In this document: piece after piece, positions 31,146-40,812 of the stretch | How positions within the stretch are numbered: the first letter of the stretch is position 1 | Layout: every line of letters starts with the position of its first letter | Source: a virus | Strand: one strand, 5' to 3' | Length of the DNA stretch: 57,159 bases | IMG/VR virus record: IMGVR_UViG_3300005294_000044 | Coordinates: 1 to 57,159 of that record | The notes under the pieces: model-generated | Databases searched by the model: none | Told to the model about the DNA's origin: nothing | Seen by the model: the letters and a program-made list of their open reading frames with translations, nothing else | Program-made: the position numbers and the translations under genes

Positions 31146-32864
31146 TCAGGAACAGGTCGGGCAGGTCAGGGTGCCGGTTGCTGTGGTCTTACCGCTCGGG
31201 CACACCGGAACCGTGTAGACGCGGGAAACCGGGCACATCTTCACCATGGCCCAGCCGGTCTCCGTGAACAGGTGGGTCACCTGGTTGGTGGCCAGCTTGG
31301 TCGAGTCGTAGACCGAGTTCAGGGTGATCACATCCGACACCGCCCGGACCCAGGTGCCGGCCGGGTAGACCAGGAACTGGAGCGAGCAGGGAAGGTTGTT
31401 GATCGGAGTGTCCGCGCCCGGCGAGCCGGTGGCCGCACCGGTGGCGAAGGCGTCCTGCCAGTCGTAGACGTACTGGACCCGGGCCCCACGGCAGGAGAAC
31501 GCCGAGGCGATAGCCGAATCGGCCAGGCACAACATGTCGGAGTAGTCCCCGCCGTTGCGACGGATCCAGTCAGCCCGCATCTGGGCCAGGATCCAGTACG
31601 GCATGACCACTTCCAGAGTGGCGCTGCGCTGCATGCGCAAGCGGTACTTGATGTCCACGATGGCCATCTCGACCGCCGACAGGACCTGGGACACGGTCGA
31701 ACCGTCAGTAGCCCACGGGGCAGCAGCGGTCAGGTTCACGGCGGTGGAGCCGGTCACCACATCGGCGATCTGCTCACGGTTGATCTGGTGGGCAGAAGCG
31801 GCCAGGGCGCCACGAACGAAGGTGGCGGTGAACTCCGGGTAGCCCCGGTTGGCCAGGATGTTTCCGGTCAGACACAGACCGGTCACGCCCAGGCGGGTGT
31901 CGGTGAAGTCGGGGCAGGGAATCTCCAGACAGGTCTTAGTGGTGCCGGAGATGACCTGGGCCTCGGTCAGGTCGAAGTAGCCGGTGCCGGCACCGAAGAT
32001 CGAGTCGAACTCGATACCGGTGTTGTGCCGGATGCCACCACGACGGGCCTGCACCTCAGGCACGTCGTACATGCCATCGGTGGTGATCTGAAGACAGATG
32101 TCGTAGTCGGTCTCCGAAGGGGCACACCAACCCTGGGCCGCCACCAGGGCGTCCCGCTCCGGGTGCTGGGCCTGGATCTCCTTGAACCGCTGCTCCACCG
32201 AGCGCAGCAGCGAACCACCGGGCAGCCGGGTCTCATCAGCCACGGCCAGCAACTTGACGTAGTCACTCTCGTCACCGTTGACCGAGAACTCGGCCGGGTA
32301 GTCGCGGCGCATGACCGCCACCGGGTAGTGCACCGGTCCGGCCACGCTGGGGGCCTTGGATCCGGAGAAGCCCATCGAGCGGGCCTCGAACGCCTTGGCC
32401 ACATCCAGCAGGGTGGGGAATTCCTGGCCGGCTTCGAAGTTGGGGACGCCGGCTGCCGCCACTAAAGACGAGTAGCGGGGGCGAACGTCACGCTTGCCGA
32501 CGTCCTGGGTGACCTTGTCGTTGTTCGCGATGATGTCGTTGAGGGAGACGTTGATGACGTTGGCCGACGCGGTCACCGCAGCCGGTTCCTCTACGACCTC
32601 GTCGTCGGCCCCTTCCTCACCCTCGGGCTGGGTGCCCAGGGCAGCGAAGGCGTCCTTGCGCCGCTTGCGACCCTGTACCTCACCCGGGACCGTGTCGCGG
32701 ATGAACTCCTGCAACGCCTGGGCGTGCTCGATCTGCTCATCGGTGATGGTGTCGGGAGTGGCGCCGGACATGATGGCCGTGAACTCGGCCTCAGCCTTGC
32801 TGCGCATGTCCTCGATTGCCGTGAACGTGTACGGCGTGAGGTCGTCGGGGATCTGGAATGGCAT
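31146..32864 (-). CDS. Major capsid protein with N-terminal scaffold-like region
   Basis: 572 residues. The first ~120 are charged and helical (MRSKAEAEFTAIMSGA... GRKRRKDAFAALG... EGEEGADDEVVEEP), like a delta domain that the phage protease would remove. The rest reads as an HK97-fold capsid (GQEFPTLLDVAKAFEARS, GSLLRSVEQRFKEIQ, TATFVRGALAASAHQINREQIADVV, RLRMQRSATLEVVMPYWILAQMRADW), ending in C-P-T-C-S. Position and size fit the shell subunit. Confidence 0.82.
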   Translation of the reverse strand: MPFQIPDDLTPYTFTAIEDMRSKAEAEFTAIMSGATPDTITDEQIEHAQALQEFIRDTVPGEVQGRKRRKDAFAALGTQPEGEEGADDEVVEEPAAVTASANVINVSLNDIIANNDKVTQDVGKRDVRPRYSSLVAAAGVPNFEAGQEFPTLLDVAKAFEARSMGFSGSKAPSVAGPVHYPVAVMRRDYPAEFSVNGDESDYVKLLAVADETRLPGGSLLRSVEQRFKEIQAQHPERDALVAAQGWCAPSETDYDICLQITTDGMYDVPEVQARRGGIRHNTGIEFDSIFGAGTGYFDLTEAQVISGTTKTCLEIPCPDFTDTRLGVTGLCLTGNILANRGYPEFTATFVRGALAASAHQINREQIADVVTGSTAVNLTAAAPWATDGSTVSQVLSAVEMAIVDIKYRLRMQRSATLEVVMPYWILAQMRADWIRRNGGDYSDMLCLADSAIASAFSCRGARVQYVYDWQDAFATGAATGSPGADTPINNLPCSLQFLVYPAGTWVRAVSDVITLNSVYDSTKLATNQVTHLFTETGWAMVKMCPVSRVYTVPVCPSGKTTATGTLTCPTCS

Positions 32865-32908
32865 TGTGGGCCAGCCTCTCGGAAGCCGTGGTTAATAGGC
32901 TCCCGGCG

Positions 32909-32971
32909 CGGCTCACAGCTCAGCCACCGGACGGTGGTCAGATCCCGATACGGCTCACAGCTCAGCTACCG
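32909..32971 (-). repeat. Two 21-bp direct repeats with an internal hairpin upstream of the capsid gene
   Basis: The element at 32909-32929 and its copy at 32951-32971 share the 16-bp CGGCTCACAGCTCAGC and differ at one base over 21 bp; centres are 42 bp apart. Between them CCACCG-GA-CGGTGG (32925 region) is a perfect small hairpin. This lies in the 126-bp leader before the capsid start, so it could act as an mRNA element, a protein-binding site or a late promoter region. Confidence 0.7.
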
Positions 32972-32990
32972 ACGATCAAGGACACTATAA

Positions 32991-33143
32991 CTATCTGCGA
33001 CTGTAAGTGCCACCACCGGCCATGGTGATGGCGATTTTGGCATCGTGTTCGGTCTCCACGATCCGGACCTCCCCATTGGGAAGCCGGACCTCGAACGAGG
33101 ATCCATTGGCCGTTTGTTCGGCCGTCTTACCGCAGTTGCACAT
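32991..33143 (-). CDS. 50-residue DUF7196-like head protein
   Basis: Protein MCNCGKTAEQTANG followed by SSFEVRLPNGEVRIVE, HDAKIAITMAGGGTY. The start Cys-x-Cys, the EVRLPNG strand and the AITMAGGGTY ending match the small protein of unknown role (DUF7196 type) found between head genes in actinophages. ATG at 33143 with GGGGGAGTG upstream, just after the previous stop at 33147. Confidence 0.75.
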   Translation of the reverse strand: MCNCGKTAEQTANGSSFEVRLPNGEVRIVETEHDAKIAITMAGGGTYSRR

Positions 33144-33146
33144 GGG

Positions 33147-36100
33147 TCACTCCCCCTCTGTTTCTTCAGAATACCGGTGGATCAGCTCCTGGATCAGAGA
33201 GGACCTGGTGTTTACCCTCTTCGGGATGCCCAGAGAATCAGCCCACGCCCGCAACTCTTCCAGCGACAGGTCGGCTATAAGGTCACCGATCCGTTTCGGG
33301 GTCGCCTCACCAACGTTCAGTTCGTCAACCTGGTCCCGGATGCCCCTCCACTGAGTCGGGGCGGACTCTGACCGACTGGCCCGCAACTCCTCCTTCCGAG
33401 CGTCCATGAACATCAACAGGTGTCGGTCCTTGGCCCCGATGTGAACGCCCGCATCGCGTTGCCGCTGAGTCAATGTCTTCTGGTTCGACTCACCGATCAG
33501 TTGGGCTTTACGGCTACGGTTCATCGCATGCAGAACACGGTCAACCTGCTCCCGGGGGAACTGGTCGTCAAGAGCGTCACGAAGATCGGCCAACGAAACG
33601 ATGTTGGCACTAGCTCCCTCTGTCGCCTGTCGATCGACCATATCTAGGAACGTATCCTCGATGGTGCGCTGGACCGCAGTATCGTCCACTGGGCCTTTGG
33701 GTGCCGCATACCGATCGATCAGGCCCTGGATGATCCAGTCCCTGCTCCGGGTGCTAACCCCATGCTGACCGCTCAGTTCCTTCAGCTCCTTGAACGTGAG
33801 CCCAGCCACCGCATCACGAACCTGCTGCTCGGACTTGGCACCCTGCAACCGCTCCAGGGCACCTTGGAGCAGGCGCCCTTCCAGGGAGTCAGCCTTAGCT
33901 TCAGCAGCCTTGACCGCAGGGGCCACCTTCTTGGCCGGGGCAGCCTTGACCGAGGGGCGCTTGGTGCCCTGGAGACGCTTGGCCAGCTCAGAAAGTTGAT
34001 CCGCCTCTGCGTATCTAGCGAGCTTCAGCCTCTCTCTCTCGGCGATGAATTCGGGATCGTAGAAGGGGCTTGAAGGATCCGTCATTGAACTGTTGCCAGC
34101 CCCGTAACGTATCGCGGCAGAGCCCCTCCGAGCACTTGCACTGCGCTCTAACCATCTACCGATAGCCGCAGGCGTGGAGTTCTTCGGCAATCCGCCTACT
34201 GATTCACCATCAAGAGCACGTTGAACGTCGTCAAGATACGTCGACTGTCCTGGAGCCAGAGCCTGATCCCACTTTTCAATGCCCAGACCCTCGGCCAGGA
34301 TCCGGGCATCGAGCTTGCCCTTCTCCTTGGGTAGGGCCGGTGGGGCCGCCTTCTTCGGTGCCGCCTTCTTGATCGGAAGTCGCCGGGGGGAAGGATCACC
34401 GAATAGGACCGCGTTCTGTTCTTCGCCACCAAGGTTCACCGCAGCGGCGCGATCCCGGTCCGTCAACGCCTTCCGGTTCGCGACCGGGATCAACCGCACA
34501 CTCTTCTTGCCAGTGAAGTCGTACCCACCGCCGAACCCGATGATCCCGGCGATCGCCTCGTCCTGCTGGTCGCGGGTCAGGTCACTTAGCGCGGGGTGCT
34601 CACGAAGGTCGGCCAAGCCCACCCATTCGCCTGGACTACGAAGATCGCGATAGGCGACCCGGACCCGGTTATCGAGTTGCACCGCACGTACGGCCGGATC
34701 AGTCGACAGCCCCGACGGGCCACGGCCCTCAAGGTCCGCCGCCGACGTTGTCTTGCGGGGAGCAGGTTTCTTGGCAGCACGACGATCCAGCTCCTGCTGC
34801 GCCACCTGACGGGCGATGTCCTGGATCACTTCATCCTTGGTCTCGCCCTTGGGTCGCTTCAGGCCCTGACGCTCCACTTCGTCTTTCAGTTGCTCAGGAG
34901 TGGCCTTCTGGAGCGCGTCATGGACATCGGCCGGCAGTTCGAGCTGGAGGACTTCCTTCTCAGTGAGTGGGGCCTCTTCCTTGAAGTGGTCCCGCATGAA
35001 GCTGGACGCCTTCTCCTGGGCTGCGATCCCCTCCTCCAGGGCGTCAGCCTGGGCGATGAGCTTGCGCCGCTCAGCCGCCGGCATGTCGCCACGTAGCGTG
35101 GCGTCAATGTCGGCCAGCTCGTCCTTGTTGAGGGAGACCTCACTCTCCAGACGCCGGACCCCCTCCTCCGGACTGATCTTGCCCGTGGCGACATCGTCAC
35201 GGATCTCGGTCAGGGAACGTCCAGCCGACCCGGGCGCCTTGATGTCAGCCGAGTTCCAAGCCTCTTTGAAGGAAGCCTTGCGTTCCGTGGAGGCGATCGG
35301 AACCTGAGCCTTGGGACCGGGAACCGACCCTTCCGGGACAAGCTTCTGGGCCTTGACCGTGGCCGGGGAGGCTTCCACCACCTGGGGCTTGAACAGGCGA
35401 ATGTCCTCGTCCCCGCGCTTGAAGCTGTAGCCACGGCGCACGATCTCCACCGGGGTGCCAGCCTTGATCCCGGTACCACTGTGCTTGGCCGAGTCAAAGG
35501 GAACAACCTCCCCCGCCTTGTTGATCGGGGTCAGGCCAGCTTCGGAGGCAACCTCATCAACCAGCCGGGACAGGGCAGGTGTGTCGCCTCTGTCGACGGC
35601 CTGTAGCCAACGGTCCCGAACGTCGTCAGGAACACCGAGACGCTTGGCAGTACTGGTGATGGTCCGTCTCACCACGGCCGGATCGGCCTGGTTGTTGAGG
35701 ATCTCATCAACCTCGGACGCGGCGGTGGCGATGGACCCCACCTTGTTGATGTCGGCCTGACGAGTGTTGGCAGCCGCTTCTGCTGCTGGGACTAAGGGGG
35801 CTGCCTTCTTGGCTGCTCTGCTCCCGGCTGCGCTGCGCAGGTCCCGACTGTCCTGGATGGCCTTGACGATGTCAGCCTTCAGGGCCTTCTTGGGCAGGGT
35901 GATGTTCTCGTCCAGGGCAATCTTGCGAAGCTCGGAGACAGTGTTCTTCTCCAGTGGTCGTTCTGCTCCAGCAACAGCCTTCTTTGCCGGTACCTTCTTG
36001 GCTACCTGCTTCGCCTCCTGCTCCAGGCGCTGGGCTTCCTCGACAGCCCCCCGTTCACGACTGACTTCCGCGTCGCGACGTAGCAGCTTCGCCTCATCGG

Positions 36101-38195
36101 CAGCGGTGACCCGGTCGCCACGCTCCAGGGGCTTGGTCGGTGCAGTCTTACTGTCCCGGGAGCGCTGGATCTCCTTGACGATGTCGGCCTTGAGCATCTT
36201 GGACTTGAGTTCAACGCCCTCAGTTCCAGCGATGTCCCGAAGTTCTTTGATCGTGTTCTTCTCAAGGGGGCGTTCGGCTGGAGCCTCGGGTACTGCCTTC
36301 TTAGTGACACCGCCACCTGGACTCAACCATGCCCGATGGGCGCTACCTCCAGAGTTGACTAGCTTCCCGGTTTCCGGGTCCATGAGGTCATACATCCCGG
36401 CACGGGATTCGATCCGAACAAGACGACCATCAGCCTTCGGACCTTTACGGTCACTGCCGTGATACATGACAATGTCGCCAGGTTTAGCCCCAAAGCTCTT
36501 GATCGTGCCCCACGAAGGCTTGCCAGCTTCCGGAGCCGCTTTGGGAACAGCCTCCTTGACTGGTACTTCTGAAGCCTTGGGTGCAGCCGGTGCCGCCTTC
36601 TTGACCGCCGCCTTGGGCGCGACCTTCTTTGCCGGACCCTGGATCTGGTCCACAAGGGACTGAAGTCGCTGGTGTTCCGGGTTGTCCGGGTTGAACTTGC
36701 CCTCCTGGTGCATCCGCTCGACCCGGTTGACCACAGCCTGACGCTGCTCCGGGGTCAGACCGGCAGCCTTGGTCCCACCTTGGGAGGAGACAGCTTTACG
36801 GGCAGCCTTGGTAGGCGCTGGCGCTTCGGGGGCGGCAGGAGCCTGCGGCGTGGCGGGAGCAGGCGCTGACGGTGTCGAGGTTTCCTGCTTCTGGTCAAGG
36901 TTGTACTTCTCCCTGATCAGGTCAGCCAGTTGCTCCTGGGCCTTGATGTCATCGGCCAGGTGCTCGTCAACCCGACCGGCGCTGCGATTACCTTCCAGGG
37001 TCGACTTGTTGACCCTGATGTCGGTCTCCAGCTCTCGCAGGGCGTCACCAGGGTCCTTCTTCCCGGCGGCTACCCCCAGGTAGGCGGAGTTCCACTGCTG
37101 GCGCCGGGGCCCGGCCGAAGGGGCAGGGAGCAGGGCATCGCGCACAGCGGTGCGGAACTCTTCAGGCGTCGGGACCGTGGAAACTGCCTCGGGTGCCGGG
37201 GCTTCGCCTGGTGCCGTCGGAGCCTGGACCGGCTCGTTGCGTGGCTCCACGCCCTGGGGCAGTTGCTCGGAAGTCTGGGGGGATGGAACCGCTGGCTCAG
37301 ACTGACGCAACCTCGTGTCCGGCTGCTCGTCCAGCTTGCGCTGCGCCTCCTGGGCGGTAGCGGCACGCTGGTTGGCGGACTCGATCTCTCGTAGTTCCGA
37401 AGGGGGATGGGCGTAAGAAGTTGCGGCCCGAGAAATCCTCTCCTCGCGCTGCGCTTCAGTTAACGGTACGCCCCGGGGGCTACGACTGATCGGCTCCGGG
37501 GTGGCTCCCTTGGTGCGGGGGGTGGCCACGGCCATCACGTAGTAGCCGCCGGCCCCATCAGGCTGGACCTTTGTTATCCGGATCTCTTGATCATGGTCCA
37601 GCATGATGGTTCGACTGTCCCGGTCACGGGCCGGAATAATCGCTGTGGTTCCCTTGGGTACCGCGATGCGAACCGAGATCTTCCCCTTCCCGGGAGGTTC
37701 AGTTTGTCCCGTGATAATGCCACCAATATGTGCCCCGCTATATGCCCGGTCAGCGATCAACTGACCCATGAGCTGGTCTTTCAGGCCACCTTCTGGCAGA
37801 TCTAGTTGATCTTCCGTCAAGCCAAAGGTCTCTGGTCTGACAGTTCGGGTAATGATGATGTCGTCAGGTAGAGAGAGTTTGTGACGATCCATCATCGCCA
37901 CAAACTTCTTGGTGGTTTCATCAATGTCGCCAGACCGTAGATGCTCATTGGTCTGGTCGATGTCCATACTCAGTCGAGTCAGATCTGAAGCCTCGAAACG
38001 AGTATGTGGCAGATTGAATAGGTACTGGGCGGCCTGACCATCACTTCGAAAGGTCCTGGGACTGAAGCCCTCCAAGAACTTCAAGATGCGTTGAGCTACC
38101 CCAGTGGCCATCTTCCACTTGGTCCGGAACTTGCCGTCAGGACCGCGCGGATGCAGCAACTCATCCGCAGTGCCCCAAACGTGCCCGATACCCAT
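33147..38195 (-). CDS. Giant virion-type protein: ADP-ribosyltransferase-like domain plus SAP/Rho-N-like repeats
   Basis: 1682 residues, the longest gene in the window. Residues ~45-215 have an ADP-ribosyltransferase layout: an Arg-bearing strand (DIIITRTVR), a Ser in the second strand (YSGAHIGGII), and a final D-Q-E motif (LDHDQEIRI) in place of Q/E-x-E, E204 being the likely catalytic Glu. Then come Ala/Lys/Pro linkers; two SAP/Rho-N-like helices at ~644-685 and ~747-790 (PLEKNTIKELRDIA, PLEKNTVSELRKIA), more at ~1467 and ~1643, and two winged-helix-like segments at ~1190-1265 and ~1532-1585. ART domains fused to head morphogenesis proteins are known in phages as injected effectors. Encoded in the head operon; DNA binding and injection are inference. 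Confidence 0.75.
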   Translation of the reverse strand: MGIGHVWGTADELLHPRGPDGKFRTKWKMATGVAQRILKFLEGFSPRTFRSDGQAAQYLFNLPHTRFEASDLTRLSMDIDQTNEHLRSGDIDETTKKFVAMMDRHKLSLPDDIIITRTVRPETFGLTEDQLDLPEGGLKDQLMGQLIADRAYSGAHIGGIITGQTEPPGKGKISVRIAVPKGTTAIIPARDRDSRTIMLDHDQEIRITKVQPDGAGGYYVMAVATPRTKGATPEPISRSPRGVPLTEAQREERISRAATSYAHPPSELREIESANQRAATAQEAQRKLDEQPDTRLRQSEPAVPSPQTSEQLPQGVEPRNEPVQAPTAPGEAPAPEAVSTVPTPEEFRTAVRDALLPAPSAGPRRQQWNSAYLGVAAGKKDPGDALRELETDIRVNKSTLEGNRSAGRVDEHLADDIKAQEQLADLIREKYNLDQKQETSTPSAPAPATPQAPAAPEAPAPTKAARKAVSSQGGTKAAGLTPEQRQAVVNRVERMHQEGKFNPDNPEHQRLQSLVDQIQGPAKKVAPKAAVKKAAPAAPKASEVPVKEAVPKAAPEAGKPSWGTIKSFGAKPGDIVMYHGSDRKGPKADGRLVRIESRAGMYDLMDPETGKLVNSGGSAHRAWLSPGGGVTKKAVPEAPAERPLEKNTIKELRDIAGTEGVELKSKMLKADIVKEIQRSRDSKTAPTKPLERGDRVTAADEAKLLRRDAEVSRERGAVEEAQRLEQEAKQVAKKVPAKKAVAGAERPLEKNTVSELRKIALDENITLPKKALKADIVKAIQDSRDLRSAAGSRAAKKAAPLVPAAEAAANTRQADINKVGSIATAASEVDEILNNQADPAVVRRTITSTAKRLGVPDDVRDRWLQAVDRGDTPALSRLVDEVASEAGLTPINKAGEVVPFDSAKHSGTGIKAGTPVEIVRRGYSFKRGDEDIRLFKPQVVEASPATVKAQKLVPEGSVPGPKAQVPIASTERKASFKEAWNSADIKAPGSAGRSLTEIRDDVATGKISPEEGVRRLESEVSLNKDELADIDATLRGDMPAAERRKLIAQADALEEGIAAQEKASSFMRDHFKEEAPLTEKEVLQLELPADVHDALQKATPEQLKDEVERQGLKRPKGETKDEVIQDIARQVAQQELDRRAAKKPAPRKTTSAADLEGRGPSGLSTDPAVRAVQLDNRVRVAYRDLRSPGEWVGLADLREHPALSDLTRDQQDEAIAGIIGFGGGYDFTGKKSVRLIPVANRKALTDRDRAAAVNLGGEEQNAVLFGDPSPRRLPIKKAAPKKAAPPALPKEKGKLDARILAEGLGIEKWDQALAPGQSTYLDDVQRALDGESVGGLPKNSTPAAIGRWLERSASARRGSAAIRYGAGNSSMTDPSSPFYDPEFIAERERLKLARYAEADQLSELAKRLQGTKRPSVKAAPAKKVAPAVKAAEAKADSLEGRLLQGALERLQGAKSEQQVRDAVAGLTFKELKELSGQHGVSTRSRDWIIQGLIDRYAAPKGPVDDTAVQRTIEDTFLDMVDRQATEGASANIVSLADLRDALDDQFPREQVDRVLHAMNRSRKAQLIGESNQKTLTQRQRDAGVHIGAKDRHLLMFMDARKEELRASRSESAPTQWRGIRDQVDELNVGEATPKRIGDLIADLSLEELRAWADSLGIPKRVNTRSSLIQELIHRYSEETEGE

Positions 38196-38203
38196 GACCT
38201 ACC

Positions 38204-40804
38204 TCACTGCGCTGATGTCTGCTGTACGGGCGTTGGAGTAACGGGAGTTGGTTGTACGAGTGCCGGCTGGGCTGGCGCTGGAGCGGGTTCCTGTGGAACT
38301 TCCTCAGTTTCCATGCCCGGCTCTGCCACAATCGAATACCTGGCGTCCTCTTCCAGGGCCACTTGCCAAGCATCCCAGTCTTGTACTCCAGCAGCCTGAT
38401 CGGTGGCTGATTCCCCGCTCTGGCCCTGTGGGGCATTCGGATCTACCGGCATCCCAGGTGCGGCCGGTGCCGGAACCGGGGGCTGCACAGGAACCGGTTC
38501 GGGGGCGGCGGCGAACAGCATCTGGAACCGGGCCGCCCGGTTGCGTTGGGCGTAGATGGCCTCGTCTTCCATGATGTCCTGGAAGCGCTGCCAGCGTTCC
38601 TCAGCGTCACCATCGCCTTGGGCATCGAACTGTGCCGAGACCTGCTCCCTGATGGCGTCAACGATCCCGGTGGGCGGGGCTTCGTACACTGTGTCCTCCT
38701 CGTCGGCGAAGACCATGCCGGCAGCGGTCAGGGCGAGGCGTTCCTCGTTGTCCATGGCGTAGACCGGGAACGCTGGGAAGTTCACCGCCAGGGCGGCAGT
38801 TAACTCCAGGTTCCCCTGCACGGCGCGCCAGTCCCCGGACAGGGGGCTGCGCCGTAGCTTGGCTGCCTGCTTGGTGGTGGCTTCCGGGACCAGGGCGCCA
38901 GCCACCCAGATGCCGAACTCGTCCTCACCGGCTCGTACAGTGGCGATCTCGTATCCGGTGTCGTCGTAGTGGCGCACCACATTGGAGTAGTTCCACGAGA
39001 TCGGGGCGTGCCCGGTGTCCATGGTGATTTTCCCGGTGCGCACCAACTGCCCATCGGAGGTGAGCGTGGAACCCAGGTGGAAGGGGCGGTAGCCCAGCTT
39101 GGTCCGGGGGGCCAGCACACATTCGCGCATGGTCACGTCACGGTGGCACTCGTTCCAGGCGGCCAGGTGACCGAACACCCGACCGTCACCAGTCACCTGG
39201 AGCGGGGTGCGCTGCTTCAGGCTCGGGTTGTCGAACCAGTCGGCCGGCGGGGAGACGGTGGAGTCGAACGTGTCCACTTCGGTCACCGCGTAGCCGGAGT
39301 TCTGTTCGGAGTCCGAGACGTTGACCCCATACTTCTTCAGGGCTGCGGAGATCCGACCCTTGATCTGGTCCAGTTCCTTGGCCGAGTACTGACGGGCGTT
39401 CTTGGGCATGTTGATGTACGACCAGGCAGCTCTACAGTGTTCCTCGGAATCGAGGGGATACCGCTTCTTGCCGTCATCCTGGTAGCCCGGGTCGGCGTAC
39501 TGAACATCACCGTAGGGTTCCTTGGGGTCCTGTGCGGCGAAGTCTTCCATGGCTAGTTGCACTCCTTCCTTCGCCGAGCGATCCCAGGGGGCCCGGATAT
39601 CATTGTCGTTGAATTCACGTGCCATTACCGGATAGATGTCGCTGATCACACTACGCAACTGGGCCATGTCTTCAGTAGAGATGCCCGGCAAACCACCATG
39701 GGCCCCCGACAGCAACGCTGCGGCGGCATAGACGGCGTGATAGATCAGGGTCAGGCGACCATTGATGATGTCGCCTACCGGAAGACGGTACGAGGTGGTC
39801 GCTGTCTCCGGCTGGGCCGGGTCCCGCCACAAGAATGCGCGGCGGAGCTTACCGATATCAGCACCTTGTGCACTGACCTGAGCCCAGGCTGCGATTCGCT
39901 TGACCGCGTCGTCATTGTCAAAGACCGCATTTCGAGGCGCCAGGGGGAGCCCATGCCACCCGGTCGTGTTGACGGTAAAGACCTCTTGGAGGTCAGCATC
40001 CACACTCGCTCGGTACCGCTGGTCCGAGCAACCACAGTCATCGGCGTCGTCGCCAAGTTCCCCCACCATGTCCGGATCGTCATCGGGCCAGTCCCCGTCC
40101 CCCAGGTCCATCAACCGCATGGCGGCGAAAGCTGGGATGGAGACCAGGGTGGCCCCACCGATCGTGTACATGGTCATGTGGTCGAACCCGGTCTCCGGGT
40201 TCACCGTAGCGGAGATCCGACCCCCTGGGTCCACGCTGGGTCCGGCTACCCCCATCTGCACCAGGTGTCGGGCCTGCTTCACCTGGGGGACGATGTCCTC
40301 GTTCAGCCAGTCCCCCCAGGCGTAGGCCCAGTCCTTCCCCTCGTGGTCGGGGCCGTAGGTGATGCCCAGGATCCGGCCCACGGTGACGGCACCATCGTGC
40401 CCCGGGCCGGTCTTCTCCCGCCAGGCCAGCGGGAGCGGCAGCATCCGGTGGGACAAGGCGCCGTGCTCGAAGATCCGGGTCTTGTTGGGTTCCCCGGTGG
40501 GGCGTCCGATGGGCGCGATGGGTCCAGCCCAGACCTGCCCCAGCTCCGGCTGCATGTCCATCAGAGCCTGAGCGGCAACCAGGGCGCGTTCCCCTGGATG
40601 TCCTTTCCCGGGTGGGGCTCCTACTGCCTTCTGGTGCAGAATATTGCACAGGCCCTTAGGGTCCTTGGGGAAATACTTCTTCAGTTGCAAGACGCATCGA
40701 TAGAAGTCATTGGGCATACGCCAGCGAATCTTGGCAGCACCTTTACCCACGAGCCAGTAGCGAGCTAAAGGTAAGGGCATACCCCTAAGAGGATTGGGGT
40801 CCAC
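38204..40804 (-). CDS. Capsid maturation protease/structural fusion with DUF6582-like segment
   Basis: 866 residues from the GTG at 40804, which sits 11 nt after AGGAGG (a GTG 12 nt upstream overlaps the ribosome-binding site). Residues ~100-240 resemble an HK97-type prohead protease: IFEHGALSHRMLPLPLAWREK, DGAVTVGRILGI, then GATLVSIPAFA. Residues ~480-530 contain RYPLDSEEHCRAAWSYINM and DQIKGRISAALKKYGV, the DUF6582 motif; ~560-720 carries GRVFGHLAAWNECHRD, LTSDGQLVRTGKITMDTGHAPISW, ALSGDWRAVQG-type sequence common in actinophage head proteins; the last 90 residues are Pro/Gln-rich. It probably processes the capsid protein and also becomes part of the head. Confidence 0.7.
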   Translation of the reverse strand: MDPNPLRGMPLPLARYWLVGKGAAKIRWRMPNDFYRCVLQLKKYFPKDPKGLCNILHQKAVGAPPGKGHPGERALVAAQALMDMQPELGQVWAGPIAPIGRPTGEPNKTRIFEHGALSHRMLPLPLAWREKTGPGHDGAVTVGRILGITYGPDHEGKDWAYAWGDWLNEDIVPQVKQARHLVQMGVAGPSVDPGGRISATVNPETGFDHMTMYTIGGATLVSIPAFAAMRLMDLGDGDWPDDDPDMVGELGDDADDCGCSDQRYRASVDADLQEVFTVNTTGWHGLPLAPRNAVFDNDDAVKRIAAWAQVSAQGADIGKLRRAFLWRDPAQPETATTSYRLPVGDIINGRLTLIYHAVYAAAALLSGAHGGLPGISTEDMAQLRSVISDIYPVMAREFNDNDIRAPWDRSAKEGVQLAMEDFAAQDPKEPYGDVQYADPGYQDDGKKRYPLDSEEHCRAAWSYINMPKNARQYSAKELDQIKGRISAALKKYGVNVSDSEQNSGYAVTEVDTFDSTVSPPADWFDNPSLKQRTPLQVTGDGRVFGHLAAWNECHRDVTMRECVLAPRTKLGYRPFHLGSTLTSDGQLVRTGKITMDTGHAPISWNYSNVVRHYDDTGYEIATVRAGEDEFGIWVAGALVPEATTKQAAKLRRSPLSGDWRAVQGNLELTAALAVNFPAFPVYAMDNEERLALTAAGMVFADEEDTVYEAPPTGIVDAIREQVSAQFDAQGDGDAEERWQRFQDIMEDEAIYAQRNRAARFQMLFAAAPEPVPVQPPVPAPAAPGMPVDPNAPQGQSGESATDQAAGVQDWDAWQVALEEDARYSIVAEPGMETEEVPQEPAPAPAQPALVQPTPVTPTPVQQTSAQ

Positions 40805-40812
40805 GGTGATCC

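Noticed and set aside
31272-32465. 397-codon plus-strand frame opposite the major capsid protein
   Set aside because: Shadow of the capsid gene; no motif and no ribosome-binding site.
39557-40768. 403-codon open frame on the plus strand opposite the capsid protease
   Set aside because: Opposite a gene with clear domains; composition and lack of a start signal indicate a shadow.
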